A stretch of DNA of 38,096 nucleotides, from assembly GCA_009922615.1 (NCBI GenBank), contig RFVF01000045.1:1-38096 (forward strand), given 5' to 3'. The stretch comes from Pseudomonadota bacterium. GTDB taxonomy: Bacteria > Verrucomicrobiota > Verrucomicrobiia > Limisphaerales > SXTU01. The notes beneath the pieces are model-generated. The model was not told the DNA's origin. It worked only from the letters and a program-made list of their open reading frames with translations, and did no database searches. Below are positions 1 through 7,469 of this stretch, piece by piece. Each line of letters opens with the position of its first letter. Position 1 is the first letter of the stretch. The translations under genes and the position numbers were made by a program.

Positions 1-1980
1 CTGGCCACCGCCATCCTGCGCCTGTGGCCGGACGCCCAGTTCGCCTACGGGCCGCCGGTCGAGAACGGCTTCTACTACGACCTCGAATGCTCCCACCGCA
101 TCTCCCCCGAGGACTTCGCCAAACTCGAAGAGGAGATGAAGAAGGAGATCAAGGCCAACAACGTCTTCGAGAAAGTTACCGTCACGCGCGAGCAGGCCAT
201 TGCCGACGCGCAGAGCGGACGCCTCGGCGGCCTCGCCGAGCGGCCCGGCAACGCCAGCAAGTTCAAGCTCGACCTCCTCAAGAACATCCCCGAGGGCGAG
301 CCGATCTCCTATTTCAAGAACGGCGACTTCATCGACCTCTGCGCCGGGCCGCACGTGATGCGCACCGGCAACATCGGCGCGTTCAAGCTCACCACCGTGG
401 CCGCCGCCTACTACAAGGGCGACGAGAAAGGCCCGCAGCTCCAGCGCATCTACGGCACGGCCTTCAAGAACAAGACCGCGCTCGAGGAGTGGCTCAAGCT
501 CCAGGAGGAGGCCAAGCGCCGCGACCACCGCAAGATTGGCGCGGAGATGAACCTCTTCGCGTTCGACGCGGACTTCACCGGGCCGGGCCTGCCGCTGTGG
601 CTGCCCAAGGGCGGGGCCATCCTCGAAGAGCTGGAGAAGCTGGCGAAGGAAACGGAGTTTCAAGCCGGCTACGTGCGCGTCAAGACGCCGCACTTGGCGC
701 GGGAGAAGATGTATAAAACCTCGGGGCACCTGCCTTACTACGCGGACTCGATGTTTCCGCCGATGGAGCTCCAAGAAACCGGCGCGGCTGCTGAAGATGC
801 GAAGGAAGCAAACGAGGAACGTGAAAAGCTCGTTGGTCAGATTCGCGATGGCCTGAAAGGTGAATTGCCAGCCCGTGGTGCTAAGAAATTCTTTGAGCAC
901 GTCAACGCTATTCACGAGACGTTGAAGCAAGCAACAGGAGTCGTGGATGAAACGGCAATGCGGAGTTCATACCGCCTTTTGCTGTGTGAACTGGCAACGG
1001 CATCAACGCCAGCACCCGATCGTTACTACCTCAAAGCCATGAACTGCCCGCACCACCACCGCATCTTTGCGGCGGAACCGCGCAGTTACCGCGACCTCCC
1101 GCTCCGGCTCGCCGAATACGGCACCTGCTACCGCTACGAACAGTCCGGTGAACTCTTCGGCCTCATGCGCGTTCGCTCGATGAACATGAACGACGCGCAC
1201 ATCTACTGCACCCCCGAGCAGTTCGCCGACGAGTTCCGCGCCGTCAACGAGATGTATCTCAAATACTTCAAGATTTTCGGCCTCGGCAAATACCAGATGC
1301 GCTTCAGCACGCACTCGGCGGAAGGGCTCGGCAAGAAATACGTCAACGAGCCCGAGCTGTGGAAGCAGACCGAGGACATGGTGCGCCGCGTGTTGGTCGA
1401 GAGCGGCATCAACTTCGTGGAAGTGCCGAACGAAGCCGCCTTCTACGGCCCGAAGATTGACGTGCAGGTGTGGAGCGCCATCGGCCGCGAGTTTACCATC
1501 GCGACGAACCAGGTGGACTTCGCCGTGCCCGCCAAGTTCGGCCTCACCTACCGCGACCGCGACAACACGGACAAGACGCCGCTGTGCATCCACCGCGCGC
1601 CGCTGGGCACGCACGAGCGCTTCATCGGCTTCCTCATCGAGCACTACGCCGGCAACTTCCCGCTCTGGCTCGCCCCCGACCAGGTCCGCGTCATCACCCT
1701 TGGCGACGACGCCCCGCTGCTCGCCGCCGGCAAAGCGCTGGTCAACGAGCTGCGTCAGAACTTCGTCCGCGTGACCGGCGACTTCACCAACGAGCCCATC
1801 AAGGCGAAGATCGCCAACGCCGAGCACGCGCGCATCCACACCATGCTCGTCCTCGGCCCCCGCGACCTTGAAGCCGGCAACGTGAGCGTCCGCCTCCACA
1901 CCGGCGGCCCCCAAGGCGCGAAGCCGACGGCGCAAGTCGTGGCGGACATCGTGCAGAGCATCAAAGAACGGCGCGCCTGA
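1..1980 (+). CDS. thrS: Threonyl-tRNA synthetase, 5' end outside window
   Basis: Charges tRNA-Thr with threonine in the cytoplasm. The frame is open from base 1, giving 659 residues; the start, the TGS domain and the first part of the editing domain lie to the left. The window opens in the editing domain (ENGFYYDLE, then CAGPH near 345-360). The class II core has the zinc-site pattern of the family: Cys in MNCPHHH (near 1040), His in DAHIYC (near 1195) and His in HRAPLGTHERF (near 1590). YRYE is motif 2, and the C-terminal anticodon-binding domain starts near LAPDQVRV. An insert of about 82 residues (about 775-1020) separates MFPPME from RYYLKAMNCP, which are nearly adjacent in ordinary ThrRS. 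It is clearly poorer in GC than the flanks. The frame stays open, so the enzyme is probably functional. The cupin gene starts 4 nt after the stop. Confidence 0.97.
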   Translation: MATAILRLWPDAQFAYGPPVENGFYYDLECSHRISPEDFAKLEEEMKKEIKANNVFEKVTVTREQAIADAQSGRLGGLAERPGNASKFKLDLLKNIPEGEPISYFKNGDFIDLCAGPHVMRTGNIGAFKLTTVAAAYYKGDEKGPQLQRIYGTAFKNKTALEEWLKLQEEAKRRDHRKIGAEMNLFAFDADFTGPGLPLWLPKGGAILEELEKLAKETEFQAGYVRVKTPHLAREKMYKTSGHLPYYADSMFPPMELQETGAAAEDAKEANEEREKLVGQIRDGLKGELPARGAKKFFEHVNAIHETLKQATGVVDETAMRSSYRLLLCELATASTPAPDRYYLKAMNCPHHHRIFAAEPRSYRDLPLRLAEYGTCYRYEQSGELFGLMRVRSMNMNDAHIYCTPEQFADEFRAVNEMYLKYFKIFGLGKYQMRFSTHSAEGLGKKYVNEPELWKQTEDMVRRVLVESGINFVEVPNEAAFYGPKIDVQVWSAIGREFTIATNQVDFAVPAKFGLTYRDRDNTDKTPLCIHRAPLGTHERFIGFLIEHYAGNFPLWLAPDQVRVITLGDDAPLLAAGKALVNELRQNFVRVTGDFTNEPIKAKIANAEHARIHTMLVLGPRDLEAGNVSVRLHTGGPQGAKPTAQVVADIVQSIKERRA

Positions 1981-1984
1981 AACT

Positions 1985-2467
1985 ATGAGCACTGCCCAAG
2001 TCATTCGTGTCCAGCCCGGCGAAGGTCACGCCTTCTCCGCCGTCGGCGATGTCTATCGCATCCTCGCCACCGGCGAACAAACCGGCGGCACCTACACCTT
2101 GTGCGAAGCACGGGTGTTGCCCGGCGGCGGGCCGCCGCCGCACATCCACCATCGCGAGGACGAGTCGTTCTTTGTGTTGGAAGGCGAGATCACGTTCCAA
2201 CTCGCGGGCGAGAAAGTCGTGGCCAAGGCGGGTTCGTTCATCCAAGGACCGCGCGGCATTCCGCACGCCTTTAAGAACGAAAGCAGCGCACCGGCGCGGA
2301 TGCTGATCCACGTGTCGCCGCCGGGCTTCGAGAAGTTCCTGGCCGCCTTCGCCACGCCGGTGCCGTCCTTTGATTCGCCGCCCACGCCGGTGTCGCCGGC
2401 GGACATTCAGAAGCTCCTCGCCGTCGCACCCAGCTACGGCATCGAGTTGCTGCCGCCGCCGCACTGA
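1985..2467 (+). CDS. Small single-domain cupin
   Basis: A 160-residue single-domain cupin. Both cupin motifs are textbook: motif 1 has G47, H53, H55, E60 and G67 in the expected spacing, and motif 2 has G83, P89, G91, H94 and N98. The His/His/Glu/His set can bind one metal ion. There is no signal peptide, so it should be cytoplasmic. After the barrel, a proline-rich tail (about 118-160) contains a short helix-like stretch and ends in PPPH. It follows thrS by 4 nt and precedes the flavin-reductase gene by 11 nt, so the three are probably co-transcribed. Cupins of this size include dioxygenases, isomerases and small-molecule binders; the substrate cannot be read from the sequence. Confidence 0.9.
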   Translation: MSTAQVIRVQPGEGHAFSAVGDVYRILATGEQTGGTYTLCEARVLPGGGPPPHIHHREDESFFVLEGEITFQLAGEKVVAKAGSFIQGPRGIPHAFKNESSAPARMLIHVSPPGFEKFLAAFATPVPSFDSPPTPVSPADIQKLLAVAPSYGIELLPPPH

Positions 2468-2478
2468 GGTTTCCTGCC

Positions 2479-3081
2479 ATGGAACTCGACCTCGAAGGCC
2501 AACACGCCGAGCGCGCCTACCCGTTGCTAGCCTCGCTCGTCACGCCTCGGCCCATCGCGTGGGTGACAACGCTCGGGCCGGATGGCGTGGTGAACCTCGC
2601 GCCGTTCAGCTTCTTCAACCTGCTCGGTGCAAGCCCGCCCATCCTCGGCTTTTGCCCCGGCGACCGCGACGACGGCACGCCCAAGGACACCGCGCGCAAC
2701 ATCCGGCAGATGCACGAGTTCGTGGTGAACCTCGTGGATGAGTCGGTGGCCGAGGCGATGAACCGCACGGCTGCTTCGCTGCCCTACGGCGTGAGCGAGT
2801 TGGCGGGCTTGGGGTTGACGACGCAGGCTTCAACCGTCGTTCGCCCGCCGCGCATTGCGGAGTCGCCCGCCAGCCTGGAATGCACCGAGTGGGGCACGCT
2901 CCAGATCGGCGACAATCGGCTCATCATCGGCCTCATCAAACGCATCCATGTCCGCGACGAATTCTTCGACGCGAACACGCAACGCATCCGGACGGAGCGG
3001 CTCACCACCATCGGGCGCATGGCCAGCCCGCACTGGTATTGCCGCACGGGGGATCGGTTTGAAATGCAGCGGCCGGACTGA
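2479..3081 (+). CDS. Flavin reductase-like, FMN-binding split-barrel protein
   Basis: A 200-residue protein of the flavin reductase-like/flavoredoxin family (split barrel). The N-terminal block TPRPIAWVTTLGPDGVVN, followed by APFSFFN and a PPILGF strand, is the family's flavin-binding signature, and DTARNIRQMHEFVVNLV matches the following conserved segment. Members bind FMN and reduce flavins or act as small electron carriers; the partner is unknown here. It has no signal peptide. The ATG at 2479 fits the domain start. Its stop is 2 bp from the stop of the convergent glycyl-tRNA synthetase gene, and no rho-independent terminator was seen between them. Confidence 0.9.
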   Translation: MELDLEGQHAERAYPLLASLVTPRPIAWVTTLGPDGVVNLAPFSFFNLLGASPPILGFCPGDRDDGTPKDTARNIRQMHEFVVNLVDESVAEAMNRTAASLPYGVSELAGLGLTTQASTVVRPPRIAESPASLECTEWGTLQIGDNRLIIGLIKRIHVRDEFFDANTQRIRTERLTTIGRMASPHWYCRTGDRFEMQRPD

Positions 3082-3083
3082 GG

Positions 3084-4985
3084 CTACTTCACTCGGGCCA
3101 GCAGCCACGGGAGCAGCTCGCTGGCAGCGATGCGCTCCTGCTTGCCGTCGTCGCGGTGGCGGATGGTGACGGTGTCCTTCACGCCAGCTTGCGGGCCGTC
3201 CTTCACGCCCTCGAAGGTCTCGAAATCCACAGTCACACAGAACGGCGTGCCGGCCTCGTCCTGCCGCGCATAGCGGCGGCCGATGGACCCGGCCTCGTCA
3301 TGGAAGGCCATCATGTGGCCGCGGAGGGACTGGAAGATTTCGCGCGCTTTGTTAGCCAGCTCGGGCTTGTTCTTGAGCAGCGGTAGCACGGCCACCTTGA
3401 TGGGGGCCACGCGCGGATGGAACTTCATCACCACGCGCGTCTCGCTCTTGCCCTTCGCGTCGGTCTCGGTGACTTCGGTGAAGGCGTTCGCGAGCAACGC
3501 GAGAATGAGGCGGTCCACGCCCGCGGACGGCTCGATGACGTGGGGGATGTATTGGCCCTTCGCGAGGCCGTCGGCGTCCTCCTGCGCGGCGGCTCCGGCT
3601 TCGGCGGCGGGCACGCCCATCTTGGTGAGATACTTGAGCCGGGCCGCGTAATAGCGGTCCTTCAGCGCGGTCTGCTTCTCGGGCGGCAGCTTGCCAAAAG
3701 CCGTGCGCAATTCCTCGTCGAAGATGCCCATGGCCTTGCCGGAGCAACGCTCGTGCTGCGAGAGATCGAAATCGCTACGGGCCGCGATGCCTTCCAGCTC
3801 CTGCGTGCCGAAGGGGAACTTGAAGAGAATGTCCACGCAGGCGCGGGCGTAGTGCGCCAGCTCCTCGGGCTTCTGCCAATACTCCTCCAGCGTGGTGCGC
3901 GGCAGGCCGATGCCCTCGTAGAACTTGATGCGCTCCTCGACCCAATACTGATGCCAGAGCTGCCAGCCCCAGTTGGGCTGTGGCTCGCCGGGATGGCCCT
4001 TGCTGGCGGGCGTGGCGACTGCGCCGGTGACGGCCTCGACCGCCTCGTCGGGCTTGATGAAGAACTCCAGCTCCATTTGCTCGAACTCGCGCGAGCGGAA
4101 GGTGTAGTTGCGGGGCGTGACTTCGTTCCGGAACGCTTTGCCCATCTGCGCGACGCCGAAGGGCACCTTCTGCCGCGACGTCTCGTGGACGTTCTTGAAT
4201 TGCGCGAAGATGGCCTGTGCGGTCTCGGGGCGCAGATAAGCCACATCCGCCTCCGTGGCCGTGGGGCCGACGTAGGTCTTGAACATCAGGTTGAAGGGGA
4301 CGGGCGGAGTCAGGAGAGAACCGTTCTCGGGGTTGAAGCGTTGGGAGTTCTCTACGAATTCCTTCTTCTCGAATCGTGGGTTCGGATTCGAGACTCCACG
4401 TGAAGAATAGAACTGCTTCGCCAATTTAATCGCAGTCTCGTCGGGCTTGCCCTTGGGTAATAGCACCGCAAACGGCTGATCTGAGCCGCTCAACATGGGC
4501 TCTTTACTTTTCAACAACCGTTCGGGTGCTCCTCCGCTGTCATCGAAGTGGCCTTGTTTTGCTGCTTCGGCAACGACATCGCCGACTGTTGGGATGCCAT
4601 CAGCCGCCGGACTGTCGCCCGCATCAGCTCCAGAAAACCAAATGACGGTTCCTGTCTGCGGCTCCACCTGATCCGCCCGAAACCGCTTCTTCGTCAGCAA
4701 GCAGTCGCACATCGGGTCGCTGAACGTGTCCACATGCCCCGACGCGCGCCAGATGGCTGGGTGCATGATGATGGTGGCTTCGAGGCCGACCACGTCGTCG
4801 CGCATGCGGGTCATGGTGGACCACCACAGCTCTTTCACGTTGCGCTTCAGCTCCGCGCCGAGCGGGCCGTAGTCCCAAAAGCCCTGGATGCCGCCGTAAA
4901 TTTCCGACGATTGAAAAATGAACCCACGCCGCTTGCACAGCGACGTGATCTTTTCCATCAAAACATTCTCTTTAGGCTCGGCCAT
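3084..4985 (-). CDS. glyQS: Glycyl-tRNA synthetase, single-chain type
   Basis: Charges tRNA-Gly; the homodimeric class II type, not the alpha2-beta2 type. I start it at the ATG at 4985, where family similarity begins (LCKRRGFIFQSSEIYGG); an in-frame extension to 5144 is proline/arginine-rich and unlike the family. The product is 633 residues. Motif 1 region is at about 60-100, FRNE of motif 2 at 285-288, the RPETAQ block near 252-257, EPSAGVDRLILALL is the motif 3 region, and an anticodon-binding domain ends the protein. Residues about 107-229 form an expanded insert between RFRADQ and FNLMFK, about twice the length of this stretch in Thermus GlyRS as I recall it. Its DNA is about 52% GC on the lines counted, against about 63% for a flanking line. 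Reading is continuous. Confidence 0.96.
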   Translation of the reverse strand: MAEPKENVLMEKITSLCKRRGFIFQSSEIYGGIQGFWDYGPLGAELKRNVKELWWSTMTRMRDDVVGLEATIIMHPAIWRASGHVDTFSDPMCDCLLTKKRFRADQVEPQTGTVIWFSGADAGDSPAADGIPTVGDVVAEAAKQGHFDDSGGAPERLLKSKEPMLSGSDQPFAVLLPKGKPDETAIKLAKQFYSSRGVSNPNPRFEKKEFVENSQRFNPENGSLLTPPVPFNLMFKTYVGPTATEADVAYLRPETAQAIFAQFKNVHETSRQKVPFGVAQMGKAFRNEVTPRNYTFRSREFEQMELEFFIKPDEAVEAVTGAVATPASKGHPGEPQPNWGWQLWHQYWVEERIKFYEGIGLPRTTLEEYWQKPEELAHYARACVDILFKFPFGTQELEGIAARSDFDLSQHERCSGKAMGIFDEELRTAFGKLPPEKQTALKDRYYAARLKYLTKMGVPAAEAGAAAQEDADGLAKGQYIPHVIEPSAGVDRLILALLANAFTEVTETDAKGKSETRVVMKFHPRVAPIKVAVLPLLKNKPELANKAREIFQSLRGHMMAFHDEAGSIGRRYARQDEAGTPFCVTVDFETFEGVKDGPQAGVKDTVTIRHRDDGKQERIAASELLPWLLARVK

Positions 4986-5220
4986 AGGGCGCGGAGTGTT
5001 TCGGAAGCGCCGGGACAAAGTCAAGGGAGGCAAGGGCGGAGGCGGTGTGCTGGCCAGCCCGCTGCGGGAGCGCGGCTGGCGCGAATCGTCAGCCGCAGCC
5101 GGGCGGAAACGCTGTGGCTGGTCTGCGACACAGCCCCGCTCCATGCAAGCAGGACACTGTCACCGTGGGTTGGGATACGCTTCAATGCGCGTCGGGTGCA
5201 TGAAAGTCGTCTGGTGGTTC
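4986..5220. other. Intergenic upstream of glyQS, no gene seen
   Basis: This 235-bp stretch lies between the glyQS start and the 21-bp repeat array. It is GC-rich and shows no recognisable coding sequence or RNA gene. On the minus strand a TTGACT hexamer (5024-5019) lies about 34 nt upstream of the glyQS ATG and is the best candidate for a -35 element. The sequence 16-17 nt below it (GAAACA/AAACAC) is a poor -10, so a promoter here is plausible but not shown. An in-frame upstream extension of glyQS runs through it, but its arginine/proline-rich content argues against translation. No convincing T-box, specifier hairpin or terminator was seen. Confidence 0.4.
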
Positions 5221-5450
5221 CCGGAAACGGCATTTCTAGGCCGGAAAGTCATTTCTGGGGGCTCAAAAATGAGTTTTGGGCCTCCTTGAGCAATTTTGTA
5301 GGGCCAAAAACTGACTTTTGGGTCTCACAAAGTGGTTTTGGGGTGCCGCAAAATGGTTTTATGGGCCCGCCAAGTCATTTTTTCGGCTCACAAAACGGTT
5401 TTGTGGGTTGGAAAAATCATTTTATCAGACCGAAAAGTGAGTTTTCCCCC
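5221..5450. repeat. Array of eleven degenerate 21-bp units with phased A/T tracts
   Basis: Eleven consecutive units with exact 21-bp periodicity. Each is built as a GC-rich linker, an A-tract, four or five mixed bases, a T-tract and a G-rich end, roughly CAAAA-N(4-5)-TTTTG. T-tracts lie at about 5233, 5253, 5274, 5294, 5316, 5336, 5357, 5378, 5399, 5420 and 5442. A-tracts lie about 9-10 bp before most of them. Single units are imperfect inverted repeats; the best is 5389-5405, a perfect 8-bp palindrome arm pair around one central G. GC is about 45% on the lines counted, against roughly 60-70% in neighbouring genes. Units differ by substitution, with no net insertion or deletion. The array lies between divergent glyQS and a quinone oxidoreductase gene. 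Confidence 0.85.
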
Positions 5451-5544
5451 TCCGGAGGAAAGGCGGAATAGGGGGTAAATCGGCAAAATTGCCAACTTAA
5501 AGGCCTCGCTGGCCCCAAACGGGGCGGCTTGCTACGCTCGCCGC

Positions 5545-6537
5545 ATGAAAGCTGCCTACATCAACGCCCCCGGCCCGGCGGACACACTCATCTTCGGCGA
5601 CCTCCCACAGCCGCAGCCGCGTCCGGGGGAGGTGCTCGTCCGGGTGCGCGCGGTGTCCGTGAACCCGATTGATACCTATGTTCGCGCCGGGATTGTGAAG
5701 ATGAATCTTCCGCTGCCGTTCATTGTGGGTTGCGATCTCGCGGGCGTCGTTGAGGCCGTCGGCACGGAGGCAAAGCGTTTCAAGCCCGGCGACCGCGTGT
5801 GGTGCTCGAACCAAGGTTTGTTCGGCCGGCAAGGAACTTTCGCCGAGTTCGCCTGCGTTGAGGAGCGTTGGCTGAATGCCATTCCCACCAAGGTGCGCGA
5901 TGAAGACGCGGCGACCGTTGCGCTCGTGGGTATCACGGCGCACTTGGGACTGTTCGCTAAAGCGCGGCTTCAAGCGGGCGAGACGGTCTTCGTCAATGGC
6001 GGGGCAGGGGGCGTCGGCTCGATGGTGGTGCAACTCGCCAAGGCGGCGGGCGCGCGCGTCATCGCCACGGCCGGCAGCGACGAACGCGTGGCCAAGTGCC
6101 GGACGTTTGGCGCGGACCTCGCGCTGAACCATCGCACGCAGGACGTGGCTGCGGCGGTGAAGGAATTTGCGCCCGCCGGAGTGAACGTCTTTTGGGAAAC
6201 GCAGCGCGAACCGGACTTCGACAAGGCGGTGCCGCTGCTCGCGCCGCGCGGGCGCTACGTGCTGATGGCGGGTCGCGAGGCACGGCCGGTGTTCCCGGTC
6301 GGGCCGTTCTACGTGAAGGATTGCTCGCTGCACGGCTTCGCGATGTTCAACGCGACGCCCGACGAGCAGCGTCCATGCGCCGACGACCTGAACCGCTGGC
6401 TCGCCGAGGGCAAGGTGCGCGCGAACATTGACCGCGTGCTGCCGCTGTCCGAGGCCGCCGCCGCGCATCGCTTGCAGGAGGAGAGCACGTTGCAGAAGTC
6501 CGGCGCGCTCGCGGGGAAGATTGTGCTGAAGCCGTGA
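5545..6537 (+). CDS. Quinone oxidoreductase-like medium-chain dehydrogenase
   Basis: A 330-residue NADPH-dependent oxidoreductase of the zeta-crystallin/quinone oxidoreductase branch of the medium-chain dehydrogenase family. The N-terminal GroES-like domain has NPIDTYVRAG (40-49) and the GCDLAGVVE block (62-70). The Rossmann domain has the dinucleotide loop NGGAGGVGS (151-159) followed by VQLAKAAGARVIAT. The structural zinc cysteine cluster of alcohol dehydrogenases is absent, as expected for this branch. The likely role is one- or two-electron reduction of quinones or reactive enones in the cytoplasm; the substrate is unknown. The ATG at 5545 begins the typical MKAAYI start. The nearest feature upstream is the 21-bp array, ending about 95 bp before the start codon. 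Confidence 0.92.
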   Translation: MKAAYINAPGPADTLIFGDLPQPQPRPGEVLVRVRAVSVNPIDTYVRAGIVKMNLPLPFIVGCDLAGVVEAVGTEAKRFKPGDRVWCSNQGLFGRQGTFAEFACVEERWLNAIPTKVRDEDAATVALVGITAHLGLFAKARLQAGETVFVNGGAGGVGSMVVQLAKAAGARVIATAGSDERVAKCRTFGADLALNHRTQDVAAAVKEFAPAGVNVFWETQREPDFDKAVPLLAPRGRYVLMAGREARPVFPVGPFYVKDCSLHGFAMFNATPDEQRPCADDLNRWLAEGKVRANIDRVLPLSEAAAAHRLQEESTLQKSGALAGKIVLKP

Positions 6538-6610
6538 AGGAGTCGCAGCAGCACTCTGCGGTCACCGAACACCCCGGTCGGCGATCACTGACCGTCGCGA
6601 CAGATTCCGT

Positions 6611-6638
6611 TTGGCATTCCGCCGCGTTGACTTAGCTT
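6611..6638 (+). promoter_or_regulatory. Candidate promoter for the DR2241-like gene
   Basis: TTGGCA (6611-6616), a 16-bp spacer and TAGCTT (6633-6638) lie just before the ATG at 6649. This would give a very short leader. A second TTGACT (6627-6632) overlaps the spacer end but leaves no room for its own -10 before the start codon. Hexamer matches are moderate and were found by eye; transcription start mapping would decide. Confidence 0.25.
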
Positions 6639-6648
6639 CCGCGCCGAC

Positions 6649-7443
6649 ATGGCTATTGTGAACAACCCCGCGCTCGCCGCATTTTGCACGGCAATCGGCT
6701 CCGAGCTGGTGCTCTCGCAGGTGCGCGTGCGTCGGGAGGGAGCGGGGTTTGAGCTGCGTCATGCGAATGACGTTGCGGCGACCCCGCAAAGTTTGCGGTC
6801 GATCTCCGTCGCGGAATTGCGCGCGCTGGCAAATCACACTGCTGCCGGTGAGTTCCGTCCCATTAAGGCCGCGCCAAATTTGCGCGCGGGCTGGCGGTGC
6901 GTGGCTGCGAACGAGGCGGAGTTGGAGGCCGCGTTGAGCCAACTTTATCCCGGGGCGGTGGCAGATTGGTTTGCCGCGCAGCAGCCCGTCCCGCCGATAA
7001 CGCATTATCGCGACTACACCGCCCGCCAGACCGGGATGTATCGCATCACGAGGATGCTGACGGATGCACAGGCCGGGCAGATGATCCGCGCGTGCTGTGA
7101 TACGCGGTTTTGCCTCAAGCGCCGCCTGTGGACCGCGCCTGATCTGGCGCCTGACGAGGCGACGGAGAAGAGTTTGATCCCGTGCCTGGAGCCGTGCGCG
7201 GTGCTGCTGGAGTTCGCGCGCAAGGCCGTGCGCATCGAGCAGGAGGAAAACAAGCCGACACTCACACTGGCGCCTTCAGAAGTTGCTTCACTCCTCGCCT
7301 CACTGGAAACCGCGCTCGAACATCCGCCCGCCGGCCAGCGCGAAGCCGACTTGTCGGCTGCCGACAACCCGCGCCGCTTGCAACTGCTGCGCGAGAAGCT
7401 TCAGGGTTTTGCCCCGGTTGCCGAAACGACCGGCAAGGAATAA
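6649..7443 (+). CDS. DR2241-like protein, probable [4Fe-4S] binder
   Basis: A 264-residue soluble protein. Residues about 118-195 (HYRDYTARQTGMYRI and onward) hold a cysteine set, C149/C150, C155, C179 and C183, that resembles the iron-sulfur domain of the Deinococcus DR2241 family, which I recall being fused in some species to a CbiX-type chelatase domain. There is no chelatase domain here. The N-terminal 110 residues look like the family's stabilising domain (alternating strands and helices, LRHANDV..LRSISVAELRAL). The C-terminus is helical. If the family call is right the protein binds a [4Fe-4S] cluster, but its reaction is unknown. It has its own likely promoter and ends 26 bp before the TlpA-like gene. 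The family assignment comes from memory of the motif, not from a search. Confidence 0.6.
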   Translation: MAIVNNPALAAFCTAIGSELVLSQVRVRREGAGFELRHANDVAATPQSLRSISVAELRALANHTAAGEFRPIKAAPNLRAGWRCVAANEAELEAALSQLYPGAVADWFAAQQPVPPITHYRDYTARQTGMYRITRMLTDAQAGQMIRACCDTRFCLKRRLWTAPDLAPDEATEKSLIPCLEPCAVLLEFARKAVRIEQEENKPTLTLAPSEVASLLASLETALEHPPAGQREADLSAADNPRRLQLLREKLQGFAPVAETTGKE

Positions 7444-7469
7444 CACTGTCCCCACAACGTCCAAATCGT

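Noticed and set aside
775..1020. Intein in thrS or glyQS
   Set aside because: The inserts (about 82 and 123 residues) are too short and lack the Cys/Ser start, the His-Asn end and the splicing blocks.
1003..2004. Long open frame antisense to thrS, and similar long frames opposite glyQS (3417-4403) and the vWA gene (12381-13400)
   Set aside because: They mirror strongly coding strands in a GC-rich genome, have His/Arg/Ala-rich products without domains, and no ribosome-binding sites. They are shadows of the real genes.
3079..3086. Terminator between the convergent flavin-reductase and glyQS genes
   Set aside because: Only 2 bp separate the stops and no stem-loop with a T-run was seen at either gene end.
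4986..5144. N-terminal extension of glyQS upstream of the ATG at 4985
   Set aside because: The 53 extra residues are Pro/Arg-rich with no family similarity, and MAEPKENVLMEKI is a normal start for the domain.
5221..5450. CRISPR array
   Set aside because: Units are contiguous at 21 bp with no alternating spacers, no unit is identical to another, and no cas gene is in the window.
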